DNA of 64,000 nt, from the NCBI GenBank assembly GCA_037042915.1, contig CM073197.1, forward strand, positions 2,976,001 through 3,040,000, read 5' to 3'. Position numbers and translations under genes: made by a program. Source of the stretch: Auricularia sp. M13. Its lineage: Eukaryota > Basidiomycota > Agaricomycetes > Auriculariales > Auriculariaceae. Below the pieces are notes generated by a model. That model did no database searches, was not told the origin of the DNA, and saw only the letters and a program-made list of their open reading frames with translations. Shown here one piece after another: positions 34,637 through 46,558 of this stretch. The number at the start of each line of letters is the position of its first letter. Within the stretch, counting starts at the first letter, position 1.

Positions 34637-36073
34637 CAGTACTGACATCACAATTGACCACAAATTCTCGCGTGGCAAATGTTCTCGGAGTCCCTCGAGC
34701 CAGTGAGCCCTCGCCAAGCCCAAGGCGCAATTCTTCCATCATATCTCGGTCTCCCCACATATCTCCTCCTCCTCCTTGCTCCTGCTGCGAGGTGGCAATA
34801 AAATAAAAGCTTGTCCCTTTGAATTTTGAATGACTTGTGCATCTCCTCACGGTGTCATGATCAGAATCTTCACAGCGGCACTTCCCGGACGGACGCCGAC
34901 CTGACACCTGAAGCTATCAATGTGCAGCGTCGACAAAGATAGCACCGACGATCGGCATGCATTCAATGACATTGAAATCGTCCTACTGCAGCGAAAGCGA
35001 GTTCCGCACAGGCTGGAATCGGCGGCGGCGGTGAGAGACGACCATCATGATTGACCTGGCGCCAAAAATACAGTAAGTACCTACTATACTCGTGTTGTTG
35101 TTGATCATGAGATTTGCAGAACCCTGGCCGCCGCCAAAGATAGCAAGTCCGCAGACGAAGCATTGAACGCGCCAAAAATACCAATGTGCCCTCAGTCTGC
35201 ATACGCATAACCGTAACGGTCTGACTGGAATCGAAGGCGTATGCAGGACTGCATGCGCAGGTATGGCGTCGTCAATTGCAAGTTGCTTCTCCTCGCCATC
35301 CACGGTAGGACCGGTGGCTACGCCAGTGCGACGACGCTTCCCTGGCACTGGCACTGGCTCGCGAATCGCGATCTGAAGCCTTGCGATTGCCGATCTGTTC
35401 TATGTATGTTCGGTGCAGTGGTCAGTGGTCAGTGTTCTGAGCGCGCGAGATAACATCAACAAGCCGCGGTAGGTAGACCTGCAGTGGTTTCGCTTTCACT
35501 TTCGCTTCTGTCAATTGGCGGCGTCGAACCACTGCTCGGTTCTCTCAATTGGCGGCGACTCGGAGAACGGCTGCTCAGGCTGGCCTATAAATACACTATG
35601 GTATGAGATGGGGAGCGCTGCCGTGACCGGTGAGGGAGGCGCGAGCAATCCGGCATCGATATCGTCAGGACCTGAGGAACGGAGTACATAGCACGGCTAA
35701 CGCATACAGTCGAAGCCCTTTGAACCCATAGCATTCCGAATTCGGGACCACCCAAACTATAGGAAGTATGGGCGGGCTCTCGATTTCGGAGGCTCGGGGT
35801 TATAGGGGCTTCGGCTGTCCAGGGAGCTTTGGATTCAGAGCTGGACGGGAGGCGCTGCAGAAGAGGAAGGAGGGTCCGAGTCACGATCAGCCTGCTCGCT
35901 CGCGTGAAGCCGAACGACGAACGATGAACGTGAGACCGAGAGGTTTCGCCACAGGGAGCGTCTGCTTCCGATCGGTACGCAAGACCACACATAATAAGAA
36001 ACGCGCCGTGCGTGCCAGCAGCTGCAGTGATCCGTATTCGCCCTATCGTCCAGCAGGCGGGACTCCTCAGAGG
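34637..36073. other. Intergenic stretch, no gene seen
   Basis: Short frames on both strands change phase without usable splice sites. A TATA-like CTATAAATAC occurs near 35584. GCGCCAAAAATAC occurs twice (about 35060 and 35170). No product can be supported. Confidence 0.4.
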
Positions 36074-36172
36074 TGACGCGCAGGACGGCATACTGTAGTA
36101 TGCATGGATGCGCAGGATGGCATGAATGGATGCGCAGGACGGCATAGTCTAAGTATGGATGGATGCGCAGAG
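36074..36172. repeat. Minisatellite, ATGGATGCGCAGGACGGCAT unit
   Basis: Three and a half copies of a unit centred on GATGCGCAGGACGGCAT, spaced 22-33 bp apart, with variable AT-rich spacers. Confidence 0.7.
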
Positions 36173-37069
36173 CTGCCAACGCCAATGCCAAATGCCCAGG
36201 GTCAATGCATTGACTCGGAGGCGGGCTATATCGGCGCGGTGAATGGTGCAAATGACGTCCTATCCATGGCAATGTAACGCGCGGGACGTCGAGATCTTCC
36301 GCAAGCGAAGAGCAGAGAAGGGGAGAAGTGGAGAGCTCAGGGTCGCGTGGCGACAGGTGCAGAATCCAGTCTGGATTCAGAGGCGTGCGCTGGCACGCGA
36401 TCGATACAGTATCTTTTTGCGAGATTGCGAGTCCGAGTCGCACAATTGGCAACTAGCAGAGACAGACAAAGCGCGAGCCAGGAGGGCAGGTAAGGCGCAT
36501 GAATTCGAATACTGGAAAGGGCATGCGCAGCGGGCGTCCAGATCCCCGATCCCAGATCCCAGATTGCAGCTTCGGTATGCCAACAGCGTGTTCCAGTCAT
36601 ACGCCGAGCCTTTCCCATCGGGACTCGAGTCTCGAGTGGTACGTAGATATCATACGGCGCACGGTCCGGCGGCGCTCGAGACGTCCGGCTTCGCAGCGGG
36701 CTCGGGCAGAAACGGCGCGTCGGGGGATGTCGGGACCGGGATGCGGGCGTCCAGTTGCGCGCGCGTTTTTGTTCCAGCGCGTGAAAGGGAACGCAGGGAG
36801 CGAGGGCAGAGCAGGATGTATGCGGCCAGACGAGAGAGAGAGGATGGGGAAAGCGATTTCGCCAGGATAGGGGCAAAGCAAAAGCGGTGTGACAGGAAGG
36901 CGGGGGCAAACTAGGTAGGATGGGCAGGAAATGGACCCTCTGGGAGGCAGGCGGGCTAGCCACGAGGCTCGGCAACGTCCATTGCTCTCGCTCCCCCCTT
37001 GCTACGCCTGTTTATAACCCCCCCTTCTTCCTCGCATTCCCCGCTACCCCCCAACGCAAATCACTCAGC
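36173..37069. other. Intergenic stretch, purine-rich
   Basis: Overlapping open frames on both strands reflect GC- and purine-rich sequence rather than a recognisable gene. It includes the upstream region of the gene at 37070. Confidence 0.4.
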
Positions 37070-37838
37070 ATGCTCTCCGTCCTCCCCGCGTCGTCGTCCG
37101 CGTCGTCGTCGAAGCTGTCCTCGTCGTCGTCGTCCTCGTCGTCAGTCTCGTCTGCGCGCTTCCAGCAGGTGCGCATAACCCCGCTGCCTGCCGGACGACG
37201 ACGCTGACGCTGACGCTGACGATGACGCCCTCCGTGCTGCAGTTCGACGACCATCTCAGCGCGCTCGAGCCCTTCACAAAGTCCGTCCCTTCTTCCCCTT
37301 CTCCCCATTCCCGCTAACCGCGCCGCATTGCAGACTGATCCTGGCGTCCGCGCCGTCGCGCACGGTCCGGATCCACTGCACCGTGCCCACCTGGACGCCG
37401 CCCGACAACCACGGTCCGTCCTTCCTGCCCATCCTCCCTCCTCTCATCGCTAACGCGCCCAACAGCAATGTCGCTCGACGACCTGCACGACCTGCGCACG
37501 CGCGCGCTCTACTTCATCCACAACCTGCTCACCCAGCTGCGCGCCGCCGGGGTGCGTCTAACTTCTTATTGGTCGTGTGACCCGAACTGGCCCCTGACTC
37601 TATGACTATTAGGTCCAGGCGACGTACCACCTGGCGCCCGCAAGCGGCACGACCGTCGCCCTGCGCGCCCTCCCGCTCTCCGCGCGCCAGCCCCACCGCC
37701 CCGCGCCGCTCGCCGTGCCCGCCGCCAGCCGGTCCGTTGCTTCGCGAGTTGTTCAACTTTGATGCTCATGCTTGTTCTCATAGGGATACGGCGTTCATGG
37801 CTAGCATCGACGGCGTGCCCACCCTCGCGTTATCCTGA
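37070..37838 (+). CDS. Unrecognised six-exon gene, 158 aa, serine-rich N-terminus
   Basis: Exons 37070-37168, 37243-37280, 37334-37413, 37466-37551, 37613-37731 and 37784-37838 join in frame with canonical GT-AG introns. The first exon encodes an almost pure Ser run from a TCG repeat. The remainder looks folded: FDDHLSALEPFTKLILA, TVRIHCTVPTWTPPDNH, then a predicted helix DLHDLRTRALYFIHNLLTQL followed by a strand-rich end. Five small introns preserving frame argue for a real gene. No family was recognised and no signal peptide or membrane segment is visible. Confidence 0.6.
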
Positions 37839-38959
37839 CCCTCCCCCCCATCTCGCACAGCAACAACGTATATACACTACACTGCTTCCCGGACTCTCGT
37901 CGTCGCTTTTCTTTTCTCTTTACTCTCTGGTGTCAAGTGTAGGATTGTACTTAGGGGCCGCACAACAAGAACAGCAAAATTCTCGCATCCCAATGCTGCA
38001 GTGGTTGTCTGAGTTACTGTATGCATCAGCGGCGGGGCGGGCGTCCGTCGATCATTCATGCGACGCCCGGCGTCCGGAGCCAAACAAAGCGGACCGCCCA
38101 CCGTGCCGCCTCCCGGCATCACCATGACTGGAACTCGGGAATTCGTCTCAGGCTGCCAGCGATTGGCCAGTGGAGTGTACAATGCGCAATGCCAGTCGAC
38201 CGTCACTGCAACTGCGCGCTTGACGGCGGACGACGGTGCCTTACTTGGAGAAAGACTCAGGAGGCGGCTGTACCAACCGCCGTAATGGGGACGCCACGAC
38301 GTCAGGATGAGAGTCATGAGACAATATTAATGTGCCGTACAGGACAGCTGCAGGCGTACTACATACTAATAGTGACAACGCCCGTTGTCATTGTCGTAGG
38401 TAACTCGACTAATCAATTGGAACCGCGCTCCGCGGAAATGCGTTGGACGCGTGCGCGTGAGGGCTGGAAGTCGTGACTCGTGAGTGTTGCGGGCTAAGGT
38501 AGGTAAGGTTGGGGCCAGTAGCGCCAACGTTGAAGTCTGACTGGAGTCTGGCGGCAGGTAGGTAGATACTGTTTTGCCAGCGGTCACGAGAGTCGGACTT
38601 CAGCTGGGCCGGTCACTCAGGCTGGTCAGATGTTCTGCGCCAGGATGTTCAGTTTGGTGGTCTGACTCTGACTCTGACTCTGAGCGGTACTGGCAGGGGT
38701 TTCAAGGAGAGATGGGAGACGGCGCGGCGGGGAGGCTGAAACTCACTCAATTCTGTCAAGGTCACGAGAGCCCGTCTGTCCTCGGAACCCGTTACAGTTA
38801 AGGAGAGCATTTAATTCCGACTCTGCAGCTGACTCTGAGCAAGCACCTGGATTCTGCAGAACGTCGCTCAGCGGCCCGCCAGTGGTGGAGAGTGAGTAGC
38901 GCCCATGTAGTGAGCTGGAATGTGATTGCCAAGGACAACATATTAGGACCGGGCGGGCT
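37839..38959. other. Intergenic stretch
   Basis: No supported gene. Near 38630-38690, words such as CTCTGACTCTGACTCTGA form a short simple repeat. It grades into the duplicated block that follows. Confidence 0.4.
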
Positions 38960-39660
38960 GGGAATTCTCGCACCCGGCGTTTGCGTCTGGACTGTGGAAG
39001 TGGAAGTGGGTGAGACGGAGCATCGGATTCTTCCCGTAAGTTAACTCAGAATGGCCAGACCCGCAGAACGCCCAGATACTGTAAGCCTCGCTGTCGACGA
39101 GCACGTACAGTAACGGTAGTACTAGTAGAATCCGTCCCCCCGAGTCTGAGTCCGAGTCTGAGCCTGTCTCGTACAGTGCGGAGTGCGGCGCATCCGAGTC
39201 TCAGAGATTTCTGTCGTCCATCATGCATCATGCAGCACGGGACGGCAGTGCCACGTCGATATGAATGAGATAAGTTGCTCATTGGCGGATTACGCGGCTG
39301 CTGAGGCTGTCAGAAAGCTCACACCCGGCGTCTGGACAGTGGAAGTGGAAGTGGACGAGACGGAGCATCAACGCCCAGACCGATAGAACGCCCAGATAAG
39401 CCTCGCTGTCGACAAGCACGTAACGGTAGTAGAATCCGTCGCTCTGAGTCCGAGCCTCGTGCAGTGCGGAGCATACAAGTCTCCGAGGTTTCCCTCGACC
39501 ATCATCCACTGGCAGCGCGCTGTGTGCTACTGCTAATACGGGTCAGTAGTGTCGATGTTCTGCCAAAGACAGGAGTGGCGGATTATGCGGTGCGGCGGCT
39601 GGCAGGAATCTCGCATGGATCCAGGGCAGCGAACGAGACGGAGCATAAGTATGATCTAGA
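38960..39660. repeat. Degenerate tandem duplication, about 340-bp unit
   Basis: Two successive blocks share the same order of words: CCCGGCGT(TTGC)GTCTGGAC, GGAAGTGGAAGTGG, AGACGGAGCATC, AGAACGCCCAGATA, AAGCCTCGCTGTCGAC, AGTAGAATCCGTC, GTGCAGTGCGGAG and TGGCGGATTA. The first copy starts near 38960 and the second near 39319. No reading frame is conserved between them. Confidence 0.65.
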
Positions 39661-40985
39661 TTCCCAGAGAGATTAATGGCCAGACCATCTGTCACTTGTG
39701 GGATACTGCCTCACGTGTCGTGGATAGGCAGTCAGCCCGGTCCGATGTGCTGCAACCCTGCCAAGCGCATGCCGGTTGTGAAGCGTGGGATACTCGCACG
39801 GTCCGACGTCGTGCAACCCTGCCAAGGGAGTGCGAATGCGAATGGGGAACAGGAAGGGAAGGGCAAGAGAGCCGAGCAAATTCGTAAGGGGGGACGAGTG
39901 CAAGTGAAGTGGTGAATTGTGATGAGTTACGATCGGCCGTGGAGGCGAGGAAACATGTCCGAAGCGGAAAAGGCGACTCGGAGAACGGGGGTGCTGCATG
40001 GCATCTCCGCGGACGTTAAAGAGCGTACATAGTCCCAGTGCATGGACACCGTGTCCGGAGTCGGCGCGCTCCCGTGCCAGCCCGCTCCGCGAGTACTCGT
40101 AGCACGTTCGAAAATGCAATATTTAGTGATGCCTACAAACATCAGGGAAGAGCAGATGTCCGACTCCGTGCGAAGGCTAGAGTGCATTTACACTGTAAGG
40201 ATGAGACGCATCAATCGTCAGAGTAGACACGTCGTGCTCGTCCGAAGTTATGTATATGCCAGAGTCGTCCGTCACGGTGTTGTCCGTGTGAACCCTAGAA
40301 AACGCATTGCAGGCAGGATGAGACGCGTCGTCGAGCGTTACCCGCCAGACTCCAGAGTACCAGATGACGCAAAGCGCTCGAAGTTCGGACGTGCGGCGCA
40401 TTGGCGCCTACAGGTTATTGCGTGGAATGCAGGACCCAGGGAGCGGGGCAATAACCAAGACGCCCAAACGGGGCAGCCCGATGTCGAGAGCGCGAAAGGG
40501 GATGAAGAGCAACGAGTTTGAGTCCGGCACTATGATGGTGCGATGTGGAACGCAGGGACGGAACAGACGTGGGTGAGGTTTTCAGCAACACAACAGGCGT
40601 GCGATGCTTTAACGCTCCAACAGGTTATGAGCCCCGGTCCAGGGGCAGCCAGCCAGCCAGCCGTGGCTGGCATGCCCCGGGACTGCGTTCAGAACCAAAG
40701 CGGTAAAACGGAGCAAGCTGCTGTGCGAGAACGAGTGGAGTTGGTTGGACCGGATGGTGAGACGAAGGCCAGAGGGAACGAGGTCGCAGTAGGCCGCGCG
40801 ATATGCTGCGAGGTGTGGTCGGCAACTGCGAGGTGTCGGATACTCGAGAAACCTGGAAGCTAGGCAGGGCCATCTTCAGCTGTGATACAAAAAGCCCGTC
40901 AGTGATGGACGCGGGCATTTACACCAGGCGGGTGCGGGCGGGCCAGACAACCGAGGCATACATGGTGCAGCCGCCGCCGCCGCCG
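39661..40985. other. Repeat-flank DNA left of the KDZ element
   Basis: Short unsupported frames only. The words GCAACCCTGCCAAG and GGTCCGA occur twice near 39740-39830. A CCG trinucleotide run (40971-40985) immediately precedes the transposon end. Confidence 0.4.
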
Positions 40986-41160
40986 AGCACCCTAGGCGAT
41001 CAGTTTTGGACCCCTCTGGCCTCTAGCCGAGACCACTGATTTGGGGCCAGAGGGGTCACAAACAAGCACTGCCCGGGTCTCGCATTAGCCGCGGCCGCCG
41101 CGGGAACGCGTATCCGCTGGGCCAAATCCCAGATTTCAATCCCGCGGCTGCCGCGCAAAC
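40986..41160 (+). repeat. Left terminal inverted repeat of the KDZ element
   Basis: Reverse complement of 49907-50081 with only a few mismatches. It contains its own inner inverted repeat, GACCCCTCTGGCC ... GGCCAGAGGGGTC, and the first two GC palindromes of the subterminal array. Confidence 0.9.
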
Positions 41161-41482
41161 ACGATTTCTCGCCGATGCTCGGTTGCGTACAACATTCCGC
41201 GGCCGCCGCGCAAACATACAGCCTCGGCGGAGCCTGACACTGTGCACTTCCCGCGGCCGCCGCGCAAACAGAACGCCCACCGGTCGTTCGCCGATTTGCA
41301 TATCCCGCGGCTGCCGCGCAAACACAGACGCTCGCCGCGCGTTGCGCGGTTTCCATCCCGCGGCCGCCGCGCAAAAACGAGTGCTTGCTGCGCGTCGCGC
41401 GGTTGGCATTCCGCAGCCACCGCGCAAACGAAAGCCTGCACGCTGACCAGGCACCTTCAGTATCCCGCGGCCGCCGCTCGTT
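41086..41482. repeat. Left subterminal palindrome array, 54-bp period
   Basis: Eight copies of CCCGCGGCCGCCGCGCAAAC (variants allowed) have core positions 41091, 41144, 41199, 41253, 41307, 41360, 41413 and 41467, so steps of 53-55 bp. The spacers of about 34 nt are unrelated to each other. The layout suggests protein-binding sites in helical register, probably for the transposase; that role is inference. Confidence 0.85.
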
Positions 41483-41677
41483 GTTTTTGCATCCCGGGCC
41501 CAGCGCGCATGCCGTTCCAGCAGCACTGTATGCCTGTATGATAAAGCCAGCTGCGAATACACAGCTTAGGACTACAGCTTAGGACAGACAATAGTCTTGC
41601 CTCAAGCACTACCGCACCAACTTTTGATGCAGCCTGAAGGAACCGCGGCGATTCCGTCTACCGCGGCGACCGCGGGA

Positions 41678-42064
41678 TCAACGGCATATCAGCAATCCCG
41701 GTTTCGATCTTCTCGCGGCGGCCGCGGGAACGACGGCTACGCGACACGGGTTGTACTCTCGTCGCACCTTGACCTCGAATTCAGCGAGCTCGGATGGGAC
41801 AACGTTCAGCTTCCAGTCCAAATAGGAACACATCTCGCGTTCCATCTGGTTGATCTCCCTCAAGGAGAACATGCCCTGGCCGACGTCACACCAGGACTGG
41901 TTCGAGTAGGTATCGTCGCAGACGACCTTGGATGCGATCATAAAGGCGGAGATAAATAAACGATGCCCTGAAGAACCTCGAGCAGCGGGAAAGCGCGTTT
42001 TAAGGCGCTGGAGCAAGAAGAGGGCCGTGAAAGTGACACAAGAGTGCAAGCGGGTCTGGTGCAA
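41678..42064 (-). CDS. Cyclin-box protein (Pcl/Pho80-like) carried inside the KDZ element, partial
   Basis: The minus-strand frame contains a recognisable fungal cyclin box: TFTALFLLQRLKTRFP, then GHRLFISAFMIASKVVCDD, then MFSLREINQMEREMCSYLDW and KLNVVPSELAEFEVKVRREY. Such cyclins bind and direct a cyclin-dependent kinase. The exon has no usable ATG; an upstream exon on the minus strand is needed but was not identified, so the 5' end is partial or lost. The C-terminal residues run into one of the element's GC palindromes, which encodes VPAAAARR. Codons look normal and there are no internal stops. The gene is oriented against the transposase. Confidence 0.7.
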   Translation of the reverse strand: MHQTRLHSCVTFTALFLLQRLKTRFPAARGSSGHRLFISAFMIASKVVCDDTYSNQSWCDVGQGMFSLREINQMEREMCSYLDWKLNVVPSELAEFEVKVRREYNPCRVAVVPAAAARRSKPGLLICR

Positions 42065-45000
42065 CGGATAGTAAGTCGTTCCCGCGGCCGCCGCGGAATC
42101 GGCACGTCTCGTTTCCGCGGCCGCCGCGGAATGTTCAGCACGTCATTCAGCTGCACGGCAATCCACAGCCTGCAATCTATCTCATGATTGCATTTGATTC
42201 TGAGCGGTGGCTTCTTTTTTTTCTTTTCACTCTTTCATTCCCCACTCTCAACGCTGCGAAAAATGCCCATGGTGCCCGTGTCGCTCCTGCCGTCGATGGC
42301 CAAATTTCGCTGCAGCGCGCCCTACCATTCTCGCCAACGCCAAGGCCTTCCTGCGGGTGTTTACGTTGTTCCGCGCAGAGTTCAACAGCTCAAAGACAAG
42401 ACCCCGCGACTGCCCCCGAGGCTGTCACATCAGTCTTCTACTGCGACCGAGCGTGTCGGGCGCAATAGAGCGCGTCAACCAGCACGGGAACCCACTGCAA
42501 CGCCGCATGCGACTCAGCTCGAGCCTGCTGTCGTCGACGACAACGTCTTAATGGCCGAGATGGCCGAGATCCCACCAGAACCAGTGGAGCGCATCATCCA
42601 GGTGCAGCTCCTGCCGCCGAAGCGCCGGGTGCGACACGTCAAACGCGTTCCCACGCCGAAGAAGTGGCTCTTGTATGCGCGGTGGGACGAGCTCCTGCCT
42701 AAGCTGCAGCAGCCACTCTTGGAGCACATGGCCGGTATCGAGCCCGCGGTCCATGAGCCTTGCAGCGTCCCAGGCTGTGGCAGCAGCCTGCGTCGGGTTA
42801 CGTGCGTGGAATGGGACAGTAAGTGACCGTCTTTCCCGCGGCGGCCGAGCTAATCAGGGTCCAGAATATAGCGAGCATCATTTCCTTTGTTGCCCACACA
42901 ATCCCCTGCCCGTTCAGCTCGTTGCCGGGATTCTTCCCATCGTCCCGGATTTGCCCACCTATGCATTCTCGCTCAAACTCCTCGATTTCTACTACCATTT
43001 GTGGTTCCAGTCAGCCGACTCAGCGATGGCGGCCGCCGCAGCATTGCACGGGTTTCACGCGGACTTGGGATACATCGTCAAAAACACTCAGGTGAGTGTG
43101 TTCAATTGAGCCTGGTGCGTTCCTGACGATTACAAGGACGATATGATTGACGAAGGGTACAGGCGGCCGCTCCAGTATGCAATCCAGTGGTACGATATCT
43201 TGAAGAGCACCATTGAGCACAAGGTCGAAGATATTGTAAATATGAAGCGACTCTGGGCAGATGCATGGACGGATTTGGCTCAGCGACATGCACGACCAGC
43301 AGAAGCCGCCGTTGGACTCGAGACGCCGCCACAGACACCGCCGCAATCGCAAAATGAACCGCCCACACCGAGCGGCAGCCACACAGAAGTGGGGAGTGGC
43401 GCAACCGCGGCCGCCGCGGGAGCCGGACCTCAGGTTATGCAAGATAACTCTCCCGCGGCCGCCGCGGGAGAGCCATCCGTGGCTGAGGCAACAGCTAAGG
43501 ATGCGGGCAGCTCGCCGCGGACGCGCTGCAGTGAGTACCTCGTAGCCTGCTGTGCGCTTTGCTTCAACGAGCGGACATTCGGACGCGGGCTTGACGAGTA
43601 GGTCTGTGACAAGCTCGGTATGGCAAACGACTGAATCATTTTTACAGCGGTTGCGACTTCCATGTCGGCGGCGATGCCAACTTCTCGCAACGACACGACG
43701 TCGAAAGCGGCGATTGCCCACCGTTTCAATACCGCGGTGTGTATCAGATTGATCCCGCACGTGTTGCCGCTATGGAGGACGAGTTGGAAGCCGCTGGGAA
43801 ACGCCCCCGGGGCCCGAACAAGACCTCGACGCATGCGAGGAGTCGCACACGGCAGGATCTTTGTCCAAGGCTAAGGTCAAGGGCGACAAGTTCGACGATA
43901 AGGGTGTTTTTGCGCTCATTTGTCGTCATGGCCATCCTCTGTGTTTTATGAACATCACCGACGCGGGCGAGGGCCAGAAGTATATGCTCGCCTGCCTTCA
44001 GTGGCTGTCTGAACATCTTCCCCCACGCGCGACGGTCGCGGCGTACTACGACATTGGATGCATGACGGATCGAACCCGCCAATTGGTGCGTGCGCGTTTC
44101 CCGCGGCGGCCGCGGCTAACCTTTGGCTCGTCAGTACGAGGTTTTGCCGCCCAGGTTCAGTGAGCGGCTTGTCTTCGTGACGTCCGCCATGCACTCCTAC
44201 GCCCACCAGTGGACGTGTCAAATCGTCTACAGCCCGCGAATGAAAAAGGGCATGGGACTCACCGACGGCGAGGGCGTGGAGCGGCTGTGGTCCGCACTGT
44301 GCATGATGATCCCCAAGCTCTGCAAGGTCTCGGTGAGTAGGTTCTTTGCGAGGTTCAAGCAACAGCTCACATTGTGGTAGCGCCAGCGCCGACTGGTGCT
44401 TCTGGATCGACAACTGCAGCGCATCGGCCGGCGCAAACACGACGACATGGGCAAGTGGCTCCGCCGCAGGCGTGCCGCAGTGCACAAGAAGGCAGAAGAC
44501 GCGCGCAAGGCCCTCGTGAAGACTGGCCATGCGTGCGATTACCTCGTACAGCAGTGGCAACAGCAGAAAGCTGCTGAGCTATCTGTTCGCTCTCGTACGC
44601 GTCGTTTTACTGCGACGCTGTGGCGCTGACTGTCCACAGATCCCACAGCGCATCTCAAGAAGTCGCTGGAAGCTGTGCTCAACCTCCAGGAGCAGGCAGA
44701 CGGCCTCGAGACCACGATACACAACGCTGAGGCCACTGTTGCGGGCAATTCGCGCAGGGCCGTCGTCGCCGCCAACAAATGCATTCGCAGACTCAAGGCA
44801 TTGCAGGCCGAGCTGCTCGCCGAGGCGCAGGCGCTGTATTCGACCCTGCACATTGACCAGGAGTTCGACGAGATCCGCGGCATGGGGCTGCAGTTCACCG
44901 CGGTGCTCATTCAGGCGTACAAGGCCAAAAGGACATGTCGCAGCCTTCTGCAGCGACGCTTTCAGGAGTGGAGAACGCTGGACAGCGCACAGGGCGGTCA

Positions 45001-46070
45001 AGGTCTCCCAGTTGGTGTGTGCTCTTATCCCGCGGCGGCCGCGGGAGAACTGACGTGCACAGGAACGGCAATCCATTCCCGCACCGTTGCGGCGATGAAG
45101 AAGCGGAATCCGACAATAATGCGCGCCCTGAAGACATACAACGACCTTTGCGACAGGCTCAGAGCGTTGCGGCCCATTGGAAGCACCTTCCCGCTCCCCG
45201 AGCTGCTCTCGGTCGAGCTCAAACACCTAAAGAATAACGACGCCTTGATGCAGGACGTCTATATCTGCGGGAACGAGGGTCCTGCGCCTGCCTGGCTCGT
45301 CGATGACGAAGTGCGCAAAGGAATCCGCGCCGTCATGATGCTGGACCGGTGCGCTGAGGAGCTGGTTCGCCTCGACCGCGAGGCGAACAACTTGATGGAC
45401 TGGTATGACCGCGAGGTCACAGCAGTCGACGCTGCCTGCAATGACCCCGAGAGTAAGTGTCACGACGCTGCCAGCGCGATATGTGTGGCTGACAAGTTCA
45501 TAGACACGGCCTACCTGCCGTTCTTACGGCGCGAGCAGGCGCGACTCGCGCACATGGATTTGCGTGGCTGCCGCGGGAATGGACTTTCAGTTCGGCTTCC
45601 GCCGCCGGACGACCCGAACGTTTCTTTCACTCGTCTTCCCTCGCCGCCCGTTACACCACCCGCCCCGCGTCGCGTTCACTTCTCCGAGGACCTGGACATC
45701 CGCGAGTTCGAGGTTCTTCGTGATTGGGCGGACGACGCACACGACATCGACGACGACGACGAGGATCTGGAAGAAATGGTGCGTACCGCCATCTCGACCA
45801 TGCTCTACGACGACGACGTTATTGTCATCTCCGACGATGACTATTCCGGTCGCGAGGAAAGCGATATCGAGGACGAGGACGACGATGTCGAGGAATTGGA
45901 CGTGCCGACGGCGTCTGGACCTCGCAAGCCGCTGCTGTCGTTGAATTCGCTCAAACTCGACGATTATCAGGAGGTGCGCCGTGTGCATTTGCGGTGACTC
46001 GGCTGACTTGAGCGCAGACGCTTCCCGCCCATGTGCATGACTGGCGCGAGTTGGCAGATCTCGCGGCGGC

Positions 46071-46558
46071 TGTCAGGGCGACGCTGCGGAGCGCGCGGCC
46101 GAGAGAGCGGAGACGAGGGGAGGGAGTCGGAATAGGCGAGCGAGGCCAGCACCACCCGAGGTAACAGTCCGGATCCGAGGGGAAGCGCACTGGGTAGCGG
46201 GGATCCTGAGTACATTGAGGAGAAAAGGGGAATATACACGCGCACCTGGGTAGCGGGGATCCTGAGAGAACGAGACTGGGGATCACCGCTACCCGCTATC
46301 CTAGTATATATACATGTGAAGCAATCAATCTGTCAATCAATGCACAGCAGCCAAGCGAGAAGCGGAAGTCCGACAAAGTCCGACGCGCTCCGACCAGTCG
46401 GAGCGAGGAGAGTGGCGGGGTTCGCGTGCGCGAGCGGAAAGCGGAACTCCGCGGACGTCCGACGTGCGGAGATAGAGTCGGAGCGGCGGCGGCAGAAGCG
46501 GAGGTCGGAAAAGAGCGTAATAGGCGGAGAAGGGCGGAAAAGGGGTCGGACCCTGACA
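46071..46558 (-). repeat. 3' LTR of the nested Ty3/gypsy fragment
   Basis: The 488-bp segment begins TGTCAG and ends CTGACA. Read on the minus strand it directly follows a polypurine tract (AAGGGGGGGTGG). Inside is a direct repeat of GGGTAGCGGGGATCCTGAG near 46192 and 46247. Confidence 0.75.

Noticed and set aside
41086-41482. CRISPR-like array of palindromic repeats with unique spacers
   Set aside because: Repeat length, period and unique spacers look CRISPR-like, but the array is subterminal in a eukaryotic transposon, is mirrored at the other end, and no cas genes or leader exist.
43020-43760. Minus-strand 246-aa ORF in the KDZ element
   Set aside because: It overlaps the transposase exons antisense and consists of reverse-read palindromes and low-complexity sequence.
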